Shown here piece after piece: positions 51,244 to 59,800 of a stretch of 64,000 nucleotides of DNA. Origin of the DNA: Gammaproteobacteria bacterium. GTDB lineage: Bacteria; Pseudomonadota; Gammaproteobacteria; Steroidobacterales; GCA-2729495. Each line of letters starts with the position of its first letter. Position 1 is the first letter of the stretch. The notes beneath the pieces were generated by a model. That model was not told the DNA's origin and searched no databases. It saw only the letters and a program-made list of their open reading frames with translations. A program made the translations under genes and the position numbers. The stretch is taken from positions 310,001 through 374,000 of the forward strand of contig CP054183.1 in NCBI GenBank assembly GCA_015709695.1, given 5' to 3'.

Positions 51244-52050
51244 ATGAAACTGCAGCAGCAGGTCATCTGGATCACCGGCGCGTCCTCCGGTGTCGGCGAG
51301 GGCATGGCCCGGGTCTTCCACCGCGAAGGCGCCCACCTCATCCTGTCGGCGCGGCGGGAAGCCGAACTCCAGCGTGTCAAGGCCAGCTGCCAGGGCCCGG
51401 GAACCATCGACATCCTGCCCTTCGACATATGCGATGCCACGGCACGCGAGGCCGCCGCGCGCAGCGTGCTGAGCCGCCACCCACGCCTCGACGTGCTGGT
51501 GAACAACGCCGGCATCGGCCAGCGAGCCGCTGCCCGCGACACCACGCTGGAGGTGGTGCGCCGCATCATGGAGGTGGACTTCTTCGCGCCGGTGGCGCTG
51601 GCCGGGCTGGTCCTGCCGCGCATGATCGCGCAGCGCTCCGGGCGCTTCGTGGTGACCTCCTCGGTGGCCGGCAAGCACGCCGTGCCCCACCACAGTGCCT
51701 ACTGCGCGGCCAAGCACGCGCTGCATGGCTACTTCGACACGCTGCGCGTCGAGCACCTGCAGGACGGCATCCGCGTCACGCTGCTGGTGATCGCCGGCAT
51801 CAGCAGCAACGTCTTTCGTCACGCGCTCACCGGCAGTGGCGCGGAATACGGCCCCAGCAGCTGGGACAACCGGAACGGCATGCCGGCCGAGGAGTGCGCC
51901 GCGCGCGTCGTCGACGGCATGCTCGCCGACGAGCAGGAAATGGTCATCGGCATCGACCAGGCACTGCAGGCGATGCGCCTGCGCGAGCGGGACCCGCAGG
52001 CCTTCGTCGAGCGCATGGCCGGGATGATGAAATGGATGGAGTCGCGGTAG
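51244..52050 (+). CDS. SDR-family oxidoreductase, 268 aa
   Basis: Classical SDR: WITGASSGVGEGMARVFHRE (TGxxxGxG), VLVNNAGIGQRAAARDTT, catalytic Ser in VVTSSVAGKHAV and YCAAK in SAYCAAKHALHGYFDT, with a DHRS7-like tail. ATG 51244 starts the fold; an ATG at 51211 in the same frame is possible. Substrate unknown; the DHRS7-like branch often acts on sterols or other lipids. Confidence 0.85.
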   Translation: MKLQQQVIWITGASSGVGEGMARVFHREGAHLILSARREAELQRVKASCQGPGTIDILPFDICDATAREAAARSVLSRHPRLDVLVNNAGIGQRAAARDTTLEVVRRIMEVDFFAPVALAGLVLPRMIAQRSGRFVVTSSVAGKHAVPHHSAYCAAKHALHGYFDTLRVEHLQDGIRVTLLVIAGISSNVFRHALTGSGAEYGPSSWDNRNGMPAEECAARVVDGMLADEQEMVIGIDQALQAMRLRERDPQAFVERMAGMMKWMESR

Positions 52051-52264
52051 CGGCGCACCGGGGGAGATTCCATCCATCCGGCTCCGGCTCCGGGCGGGGC
52101 GTGTGGCTTCGCACCGGCTTCCTCATGCAGAATAGGTATAGCCGGGTCCGGGCGACGTCGATCCGGCAATAATAAGTTCATATTAAACAGTTTATTACAG
52201 GGCTTTCCGCATCCAGGATAGAAGCTGATTCCGCAGCTGTCCACGGAGCGCCCGGCGGGTCGAG
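52051..52264. promoter_or_regulatory. 214-bp gap with AT-rich stretch upstream of queD
   Basis: 52167-52198 is conspicuously AT-rich for this window (AATAATAA, then TATTAAACAGTTTATTA) and contains a short inverted repeat TAATAA/TTATTA, so it probably holds the promoter of the queD-to-NRPS gene series. I could not place a convincing -35. No preQ1 riboswitch consensus was seen. Confidence 0.4.
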
Positions 52265-52627
52265 ATGGAGATATACAAGGAGTTCATGTTCGAGGCGGCA
52301 CACCGCCTGCCGAACGTGCCCGCGGGCCATCGCTGCGCCCGGCTGCACGGCCACTCCTGGAAGGGCACGCTGTACGTGCGCGGCGCGGTGGGCGAGCACA
52401 GTGGCTGGATCATGGACTACGCCGACATCCGCCAGGCCTTCGATCCGCTCTACCAGCAGCTCGACCACAACTACCTCAACGACATCGAAGGCCTGGAGAA
52501 TCCCACCAGCGAGGTGCTGGCGAAGTGGATCTGGGCGCGGCTGAAGCCGCGGCTTCCCGGCCTCTCGCGCGTGGTGATCAACGAGACCTGCACCTCGGGC
52601 TGCATCTACCAGGGCGAGGAGGAGTAG
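52265..52627 (+). CDS. queD: 6-carboxy-5,6,7,8-tetrahydropterin synthase
   Basis: 120 residues that follow the E. coli QueD pattern closely: [20 protein letters not shown], with zinc His and the catalytic Cys of [27 protein letters not shown] and [14 protein letters not shown]. It converts dihydroneopterin triphosphate into the precursor of queuosine, in the cytosol. The next gene starts 5 bp later, so it is at the head of the deaminase-methyltransferase-NRPS series; a biosynthetic link is possible but a housekeeping gene is the simpler reading. Confidence 0.9.
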   Translation: MEIYKEFMFEAAHRLPNVPAGHRCARLHGHSWKGTLYVRGAVGEHSGWIMDYADIRQAFDPLYQQLDHNYLNDIEGLENPTSEVLAKWIWARLKPRLPGLSRVVINETCTSGCIYQGEEE

Positions 52628-52632
52628 GCGGC

Positions 52633-53127
52633 ATGGCGCCCGGGCAGCCGGCCACCAGGGCGGGCGCGGCGCCGCCTGCCGCGGAAGCGGCCATGCGCCG
52701 CGCGCTGGAGGCGGCGCGTCGTGCGGCGCTCGCCGGCGAGCCACCGATCGGCGCCTGCCTGGTGCGAGACGGCGAGGTGCTGGCCGTGGCATCGAACTGC
52801 GTGGTGTCGGAACTCGACATCACCGCGCATGCCGAGATGACGCTGATCCGCGACGCCTGCCGGCGCGGGCGCACGCTCAGTCTCGCCGGCTGCGAGCTGG
52901 TCGTCACCGTGGAGCCCTGCCCGATGTGTCTGGCGGCGAGCCACTACGCCGGCATCGACCGCGTCATCTTCGGCGCGACGCTGGAGGACCTGCACGCGCT
53001 GACCGGCGGCGAGCTGCTGGCCGGGCCGCGCGGCAGCCAGCCCGGCGGTCCGGAGGTCGAGGGTGGCCTGCTGCGCGCGGAGTCGCTGGCGCTGCTGCGC
53101 GCCTGGGCCGGTGGAGGGCGCGGATGA
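52633..53127 (+). CDS. nucleoside/cytidine deaminase-like protein, 164 aa
   Basis: Zinc deaminase fold: the HAEMTL motif (AHAEMTLIRDACRRG) and PCPMCLAASHYAG supply zinc ligands and catalytic Glu. LVRDGEVLAVASNCVVSELD and VIFGATLEDLHALTGGELLA match guanine-deaminase/TadA-like proteins. The C-terminal part is longer and glycine-rich. ATG 52633 follows the queD stop by 5 bp; the stop overlaps the methyltransferase as ATGA. Substrate unknown. Confidence 0.8.
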   Translation: MAPGQPATRAGAAPPAAEAAMRRALEAARRAALAGEPPIGACLVRDGEVLAVASNCVVSELDITAHAEMTLIRDACRRGRTLSLAGCELVVTVEPCPMCLAASHYAGIDRVIFGATLEDLHALTGGELLAGPRGSQPGGPEVEGGLLRAESLALLRAWAGGGRG

Positions 53128-53903
53128 GCGCGGCGCCGGATGCGGCGAGGGCAGCGGCAGGTGTGGCGCAGTACGACGCCATCGCCGTGCCGTACCAGCG
53201 TTCGAAGGAATCACCGATCCGGCGCTATCTCGAAAGCCACGGCTTCTTCGCGCTGCTGGGCGAAGTGGCCGGCCTCGCGGTGCTGGACCTCGCCTGTGGT
53301 GACGGTTTCTATACGCGACAGCTGCGCCAGCGCGGCGCACGCCAGGTGCTGGGCGTGGACATCTCCACCGCCATGATCGGCCTGGCCCGCGGCCAGCTGC
53401 GCCCGACCGACGCGGACATCGACTACCTGGTGTGCGACGTGCAGGAGCTGCCGGTGCTCGGCCGCTTCGACATCGCCGCTGCCGCCTACCTGCTGCATTA
53501 CGCGCGCGACGTCGGCGAGCTCGGCCGCATGTGCCGCAGCATCGCCCGCCAGCTGCCGCCGGGCGGCCGCCTGGTCGCCATCAACGAGAATCCAGATCAG
53601 CCCGAGTGCCGCTACGCCGGCTACCTGCGCTACGGCTTCAGCAAGAGCGTGGCCTCGCCACGCAGCGAGGGCTCGCCGATCACCTACGCCATGATCAGCG
53701 GCCGCGAGCTGTTCCGCTTCGAGGTCTACCATTTCGAGCGCGCCACCTACGAGGCGGCACTGGCCGCGGCGGGATTCACCGACATCCGCTGGCATCCGCT
53801 GCAGCTGGACCCGCAGGGCCTGGCGGTGATGGGTGCCGAGTACTGGTCCGAGTACCTCGGCAACCCGCCGGTGGTGGGCCTGACGGCACGGCGGGCGGGC
53901 TGA
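53124..53903 (+). CDS. class I SAM-dependent methyltransferase, 259 aa
   Basis: SAM-binding motif I VLDLACGDGFYTRQLRQRGA, acidic VLGVDISTAMIGLARGQLRP, motif IV DIDYLVCDVQELPVLGRFDI and AAAYLLHYARDVGELGRMCR. The C-terminal part (HFERATYEAALAAAGFTDIR) is typical of small-molecule methyltransferases. ATG 53124 overlaps the deaminase stop and the gene ends 16 bp before the first NRPS gene, so tailoring of the peptide, or of its building block, is plausible. Confidence 0.8.
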   Translation: MSAAPDAARAAAGVAQYDAIAVPYQRSKESPIRRYLESHGFFALLGEVAGLAVLDLACGDGFYTRQLRQRGARQVLGVDISTAMIGLARGQLRPTDADIDYLVCDVQELPVLGRFDIAAAAYLLHYARDVGELGRMCRSIARQLPPGGRLVAINENPDQPECRYAGYLRYGFSKSVASPRSEGSPITYAMISGRELFRFEVYHFERATYEAALAAAGFTDIRWHPLQLDPQGLAVMGAEYWSEYLGNPPVVGLTARRAG

Positions 53904-53919
53904 GGCGCGGAGCGCAGGC

Positions 53920-56850
53920 ATGGCGCGCGGCATGGACCATCGTGCAGCCGGCGCCGGCGGGGACGAGCGCAGCCTGCCGCGGATCGTCGAGCGGCTGGCG
54001 CGCGCGCAGCCGCAGGCGGTGGCCGTGAGCGGCATCGGTGACAGCCTCGACTACGCCGCGCTCAACCGCCGCGCCAACCGCATCGCCGCCTGCCTGGCCG
54101 CGGGCGGTGTCGGTCGCGGCAGCCTGGTCGGTCTCGCGCTGCCGCGGGGGAGCGACCTGGTGGCGGCCTTGCTCGGCATCCTCAAGGCCGGGGCTGCCTA
54201 CGTGCCGCTCGATCCCGGGCTGCCGCCGCGACGCCTGCGCCGCATGATCGAGCGTGTTTCCATGCCGATGCTGGTGACCGGGTCCGCGCTGCTGCCGGTC
54301 CTTGGCAGCGGACTGCCGACGCTGTGCCTGGACCGCGATGCCGCCGTCATCGACGGCGCCAGTGCCGGGGATCCTGCCGTCCCGCTGGCAGCGGCGGATC
54401 CCTGCTACGTCATGTTCACCTCGGGTTCCACCGGCGAACCCAAGGGCGTGGTGGTCACGCATGGCAACGTCGCGCGGCTGTTCGATCACCTGGGCCCGCA
54501 GCTCGGCCTTGGCGCCGCCGATACCTGGAGCCAGCTGCATTCCTGCGCCTTCGGCTTCTCGGTGTTCGAGATCTGGGGTGCGCTGTGCCACGGCGCGCGC
54601 CTGGCGCTGGCCCCGGCGCAGGCGCGGGCCGATGCCCTGGCATTGCGCGATTTCCTGCGGCGGGAAGGCGTGACGGTGCTCAGCCAGACACCCTCGGCAT
54701 TCCGCGAGACGGTGCTCGGCCCGGCGTTCGCCGGCCAGTGGGCATCGCTCGCGGTGCGCCTGCTGGTGCTGAGCGGCGAGGCCGTGCAGGTGGACGACCT
54801 GCGGCGCTGGTGGGCCGCGCAGGCATCGGGCAGACCGCGGCTGGTCAACAGCTATGCCATCACCGAGGCCGGCGGCAACGTCATGCTGCGCGAGTACGCG
54901 GCGGGCGACGACGATGCGCGCAACATCGGCCTGCCGCTGCCCGACGTGCCGGTGCACATCCTCGATGCCGCCGGCGTGGCCGTGCCGGACGGCGAGGCGG
55001 GCGAGCTCCACGTCGGCGGGCCCGGCATCGCCGCCGGTTACCTCGACGATGCCGCGCTGACCGCCAGCCGCTTCATCGACAGCGGGCCGCAGGCCGGGCG
55101 GCTGTACCGCACCGGCGACCGCGTGCGCAGGACCGCTGACGGCAGCCTGGAGTTCCTCGGCCGCCTCGACGAGCAGGTCAAGTGGCGCGGCTATCGGCTG
55201 GAACTCGGCGAGATCGAGTCGCTGCTGCGGACGCATCCGGGTGTCAGTGCCGCCGCGGCGGCGATCCGCGCCGACGGCTCCGGCGAGGAGAAGCTGGTCG
55301 CCTACGTGGTGCCCGGCGGCGGCGCGGGCGCGGCGCGCGAGCCGGAGTTCTGGCCGTCGCTCGGCGGTTACCAGGTCTATGACGATTTCCTCTACGGATT
55401 GATGACGAGCGATGCCGTGCGCAATGCCGCCTTGCGCACCGCCTTCGAGCGCCATGCGGCGGACCGCGTGGTGCTCGACCTCGGCACCGGCCCGCAGGCG
55501 CTGCTGGCGCGCATGGCGGCGCAGGCCGGCGCACGCCACGTGTATGCGGTGGAACTGCTGCCGGCCGCGGCGGAACAGGCGCGCGCCGCGGTGGCCGCCG
55601 CGGGCCTTGCCGGGCGCATCACCGTCATCACCGGCGACGCCGCGACGCTGCAGCTGCCCGAGGCGGCCGAGGTCTGCGCGCAGGGCATCATCGGCAACAT
55701 CGGCAGCGCCGATGGCATCGCCGCCATCTGGAATCGCGTGCGCAGCCAGTTTGCCGCCGGCGCGGTGGCGATACCCTCGCGCTGCACGACGCTGATCGCG
55801 CCGGTGGAACTGCCCGCGGCACTGCGCGCCTCGCCGAGGCTGGCACCGCTGGCGCTCGACTACGTGCGCCGCATCTTCGCGGCCGAGGGCCGGGCCTTCG
55901 ATCTGCGCCTGTGCCTGCGCAACCTGTCACCCGGCCAGCTGCTGGCGCCACCCCGGGTATTCGAGGACCTCGACTTCGCCGGTGCACTGCCCGAGGCGCA
56001 CGCCGGCGGCGCCCGCTTCGAACTGGCCCGGGCCGGCCACTTCGACGGCTTCCTGCTGTGGACGGTGGTGACCACCACGCCGGGCTGCGTGATCGATTAC
56101 CTCGAGCACCAGCACGCCTGGCTGCCGGTGTTCATGCCTTTGCCGGTGGACGGGCCCGCGCTGTCCGCGGGCGCGGTCATCGAAGCCGGATGGCAATGGC
56201 AGGCCGGCCGCGATGGCCTGTTCCCCGACTACCAGCTCGAGTCCCGCTACAGCATTGGCGGACGCAACGAGCACCACCGCTACCTGACGCGCCACCACGA
56301 GACGGCGCAGTGCGGCACCGCCCTGCACCGGCGCCTGCTCGAGTTGCCCGAGGCCGCCGTCGATCGCGTCGCGCCCGGCGACCTGCGCGCCTGGCTGGCG
56401 CGCCATCTGCCCGAGCCCCTGCTGCCCAACGCCTGGATGTACCTCGACGCCCTGCCGCTCAACACCAGCGGCAAGCTCGACCGGCGCGCGCTGCCGGCGC
56501 CCGCGGCACGCACCTGGGGCGGGCAGGGCGGTGCGCCGCAGACGGCGCTGGAATCCGACCTCGCCGCGCTCTGGGCGGAGATCCTCGGTGTCGCCGCCGT
56601 GGGCATGCAGGACAACTTCTTCGACCTCGGCGGCGATTCCATCGCGGCGGTGCGCCTCACCACCCAGTTGCAGCAGCTGCTCGACGCCGACGTGATGCTG
56701 GCGGCGATCTTCGAGGCACCGACCCTCGCCGCGCTCGCCCGCTACCTCGGCGAGCGTCATGCCGCTGCGGTGAGTACCCGCTACGGCACCGTCCGCAGCC
56801 GCAGCCCGGCGCAGCAGGCCGGCATGCCCCGCCAGCACGACGAGCCATGA
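53920..56850 (+). CDS. NRPS starter module: A domain interrupted by PRMT-like methyltransferase, then PCP; 976 aa
   Basis: Adenylation domain: A3 FTSGSTGEPKG (residue about 166), A4 FGFSVFEIWGAL (about 211), A5 NSYAITEAG (about 310), A7 LYRTGDR, A8 GRLDEQVKWRGYRLE (about 415) and A10 NTSGKLDRRAL (about 848). Between A8 and A10, about 430 residues apart rather than the usual 100, lies a methyltransferase with VVLDLGTGPQALLARMAAQA and a beta-barrel tail (WLPVFMPLPVDG), resembling protein arginine methyltransferases. PCP serine is Ser907 in FDLGGDSIA. No condensation domain precedes, so this is a loading module. Position 235 is Gly instead of Asp, hinting at a substrate that is not a normal alpha-amino acid. 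Confidence 0.9.
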   Translation: MARGMDHRAAGAGGDERSLPRIVERLARAQPQAVAVSGIGDSLDYAALNRRANRIAACLAAGGVGRGSLVGLALPRGSDLVAALLGILKAGAAYVPLDPGLPPRRLRRMIERVSMPMLVTGSALLPVLGSGLPTLCLDRDAAVIDGASAGDPAVPLAAADPCYVMFTSGSTGEPKGVVVTHGNVARLFDHLGPQLGLGAADTWSQLHSCAFGFSVFEIWGALCHGARLALAPAQARADALALRDFLRREGVTVLSQTPSAFRETVLGPAFAGQWASLAVRLLVLSGEAVQVDDLRRWWAAQASGRPRLVNSYAITEAGGNVMLREYAAGDDDARNIGLPLPDVPVHILDAAGVAVPDGEAGELHVGGPGIAAGYLDDAALTASRFIDSGPQAGRLYRTGDRVRRTADGSLEFLGRLDEQVKWRGYRLELGEIESLLRTHPGVSAAAAAIRADGSGEEKLVAYVVPGGGAGAAREPEFWPSLGGYQVYDDFLYGLMTSDAVRNAALRTAFERHAADRVVLDLGTGPQALLARMAAQAGARHVYAVELLPAAAEQARAAVAAAGLAGRITVITGDAATLQLPEAAEVCAQGIIGNIGSADGIAAIWNRVRSQFAAGAVAIPSRCTTLIAPVELPAALRASPRLAPLALDYVRRIFAAEGRAFDLRLCLRNLSPGQLLAPPRVFEDLDFAGALPEAHAGGARFELARAGHFDGFLLWTVVTTTPGCVIDYLEHQHAWLPVFMPLPVDGPALSAGAVIEAGWQWQAGRDGLFPDYQLESRYSIGGRNEHHRYLTRHHETAQCGTALHRRLLELPEAAVDRVAPGDLRAWLARHLPEPLLPNAWMYLDALPLNTSGKLDRRALPAPAARTWGGQGGAPQTALESDLAALWAEILGVAAVGMQDNFFDLGGDSIAAVRLTTQLQQLLDADVMLAAIFEAPTLAALARYLGERHAAAVSTRYGTVRSRSPAQQAGMPRQHDEP

Positions 56851-59800
56851 CCGCCTCCGGCGTGCTCGCGCAGCAGCGTGGCACGATGCCCGCGGCCGGG
56901 GACGGCCACCTGCCGCTGAGCCCGGCGCAGCAGGGCTTCTGGCTGCTGCAGTCGCTGGATCCGGCCAGCACCGCCGCCAACGAGCAGTTCGCCCTCTTCC
57001 TCGACGGGCCGCTGGACCGCGGCGCGCTGGCGCAGGCCTGGCGCGGCGTGCTGGCACGTCACGAGATCCTGCGCGCCCGCTTCGGCGCCGACGATGGCCT
57101 GCCCTGGCAGCGTTTCGACGCCGGACCCGGCGAGGCACCGCGCGAGGTCGCCGGACTGTTTTCGCCCGGGGCGCTGCTGGCCTTCGCAGCCGGGGAGATC
57201 GCTAGGCCCTTCGACCTCGCCAGCGGGCCGCCGCTGCGCGCGGTGCTGCTGCAACTCGGTCCGGATGAGCACGTGCTGCTCGTCACCGTGCATCACATCG
57301 CCGCCGATGGCCTGTCGGTGGCAGTGATCCGTGACGATCTCGCGGGACTCTATGCCGACCTGGTCGCCGGCCGCGCCACGGAGCCGGATGCGGCGCCAGG
57401 CTACGGTGCCTTCGCACTGGACGAGCAACGCCAGGCAGGCAGCGCGCGGCAGGCCCGGCATCTCGACTGGTGGTGCCGGCAACTGGCCGGCGCGCCGGCG
57501 CGGCACTCGCTGCCGCAACGGCTGCATGAGGCTTCGCGCCCCGCCGCAGGCGGCAGCCGCCGCATCGCCTTCGGGATACCGGCCGACGCCATGGCGCGGG
57601 CGCGCAGCCAGGCGCGCGCCACGGGCGTCACGCTGTTCACGCTGCTGACCGCGGCGCTGCGCGTGTTGCTGGCGCGGCTCGGCGGCCAGGAGGACGTGCT
57701 CATCGCCGTGCCGGTCACCCGGCGCGACGATGCGGCGCGCCGGCGCATGGTCGGCTGCCTCATCAATACCGTGGTGCTGCGCACGCCGGTGGCAGCGGAC
57801 AGCCGTTTCGACGCGCTGCTGCTGCAGGAGCGCGCCACCCTGATCGCCGCGCTGGAGCACCGCGAGCTGCCGTTCCATCGCCTCGTCGAAGCGCTGCCCG
57901 GGGAGCGACGCGCCGGCGCGCAGCCGCTGGCGCAGATCCTGCTGCAGTTCGATGTCGCGCCCCCGCCGCGGCAGGCGGGCGGCGTGGGCTTTCGCATCGC
58001 GCCGCTGCACGTGCCGCGCGAGTCGGCCTGGGACCTGGAGTGGTCGCTGACCGACCAGGGCGAGGGCCAGGCGCTGCAGGGCCATCTCGCCTATGCCTGC
58101 GCGCGCTTCGAGGACTGGGTGGCCGAGGCCATGCCTGGCCAGCTGGCGGTGCTGCTCGATGCCGCCACCCGCGAGCCGCAGCAGCCCGTCGGCCTGCTGC
58201 CGCTGCTCGACGACGCGCAACGACGGCGGATGCTGGTGGAGTGGAATGCGACGACGGCACCGTTCCCGCAGGCCGCCACCCTGACCGCCCTGGTCGCGGC
58301 GCAGTGCCGGCGCAGCCCGGGAGCGGTGGCGCTGGAATGGGGCGACGGCACGCTGTCCCATGCGGAACTCGCGCGCCGGGTGGACTGGCTGGCGGCCCGG
58401 CTCATCGATGCGGGTGCAGGCGCCGGCAGCCGCGTGGCGCTGTCACTGACACCCTCGGCGGAGCTGGTCATCGCCCTGCTGGCGATCCTGCGCACGGGCG
58501 CGGCCTGCGTGCCGCTCGACCCGGCCTATCCGCGGGCGCGGCGCGAGTTCATGCTCCGCGACGCCGAGGCCTGTCTGTTGCTGACGCGGGGCACCGCGGA
58601 CCTGGACAGCGGCGCGACGGTCTGCCTCGACCTCGATGCGCTCGGCGAGCCGGCGCCCGGCGAAGTCGTGCCCGCCGTGGCGGAGGGCGCGGCACCCGGC
58701 GATCCCGCTTGCCTGCTCTATACCTCCGGCTCCACCGGGGAGCCCAAGGGTGCCATCGGCACGCATCGTGCCGCGGTCAACCGCGTCCACTGGATGTGGC
58801 AGGCCTGCGGCTTCCGCGCGGGCGACGTGTTCTGCCTGCGTACCAGCCTGAGCTTTATCGACTCGCTGTGGGAAATCTTCGGTGCGCTGGCCCACGGCAT
58901 CCGCCTGGTCGTGCTGCCCGGCGAGGCGGCCCGTGACCCGGCTTTGCTGGTGCCGGCACTCGCGCGCCATGGAGTGACCCAGCTGGTGCTGGTGCCGCCA
59001 CTGTTGCGCGCGCTGCTGGAATGGGCGCCGGACCTGGGCCGGCGCCTGCCCGGGCTGCGCCACATCATCACCAGCGGCGAGCCGCTGCCGGTGGACCTGT
59101 GGGCGACGACCCGCGATGCCCTGCCGGCCGTGCGGCTGCTCAACACCTATGGCAGCTCGGAGATCTGGGATGCCAGCTGCTGCGACACCAGTGCGATCGG
59201 GCAGGCTCCGGAGCGCATGCCGATCGGCCGGCCGATCGCCAACATGCGCTGCTACGTGCTCGATGCGCGGCTGCAGCCGCTGCCGCCCGGCGTGGCGGGG
59301 GAACTCTGCGTGGCGGGCGTGGGCGTCGGCGGCGGCTACTGGCGCCGCCCGGAACTCGACGCGGCGCGCTTCGTCCCCGATCCCTTCGGTGCACCCGGCG
59401 AGCGGCTCTTCCGCAGCGGTGACCGCGCCCGCTGGCTGCCCGATGGCAGCCTCGAGTGCCTGGGCCGCCTCGACCGGCAGCTCAAGCTGCACGGCTTTCG
59501 CATCGAACCCGGCGAGGTGGAGGCGGTGCTGCGCGGTTGCGAGGGCGTGGACGATGCCGCGGTACTGCTGCGCGAGGAACAGGGCACGCCGCGCCTGGTG
59601 GCCTGGATCGCCAGCGGCGATGCCGGCCTCGATACGGCGGCGCTGGCGGCACGGGCGGCCGGGCGCCTGCCGCCGTTCATGCGCCCCGCCGCCTGGGTGA
59701 TCCTGCCGAAGCTGCCGCTGACACCGAGTGGCAAGATCGACCGCGATGCGCTGCCCGCCGCGCCGGAGCCGGTGCCGGATGCGGCGGCCCCCGTCGGCGA

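Noticed and set aside
52051-52264. preQ1 riboswitch before queD
   Set aside because: The conserved preQ1-I/II core was not found; only an AT-rich stretch is visible.
52265-52627. QueD as evidence for a deazapurine or pterin-containing peptide
   Set aside because: The sequence follows the E. coli housekeeping QueD almost throughout and no QueC, QueE or GTP-cyclohydrolase-like gene is beside it, so I do not claim a pterin-peptide product.
52178-52792. Minus-strand ORF of 204 codons over queD and the deaminase
   Set aside because: Basic low-complexity product antisense to two genes with intact zinc and catalytic motifs.
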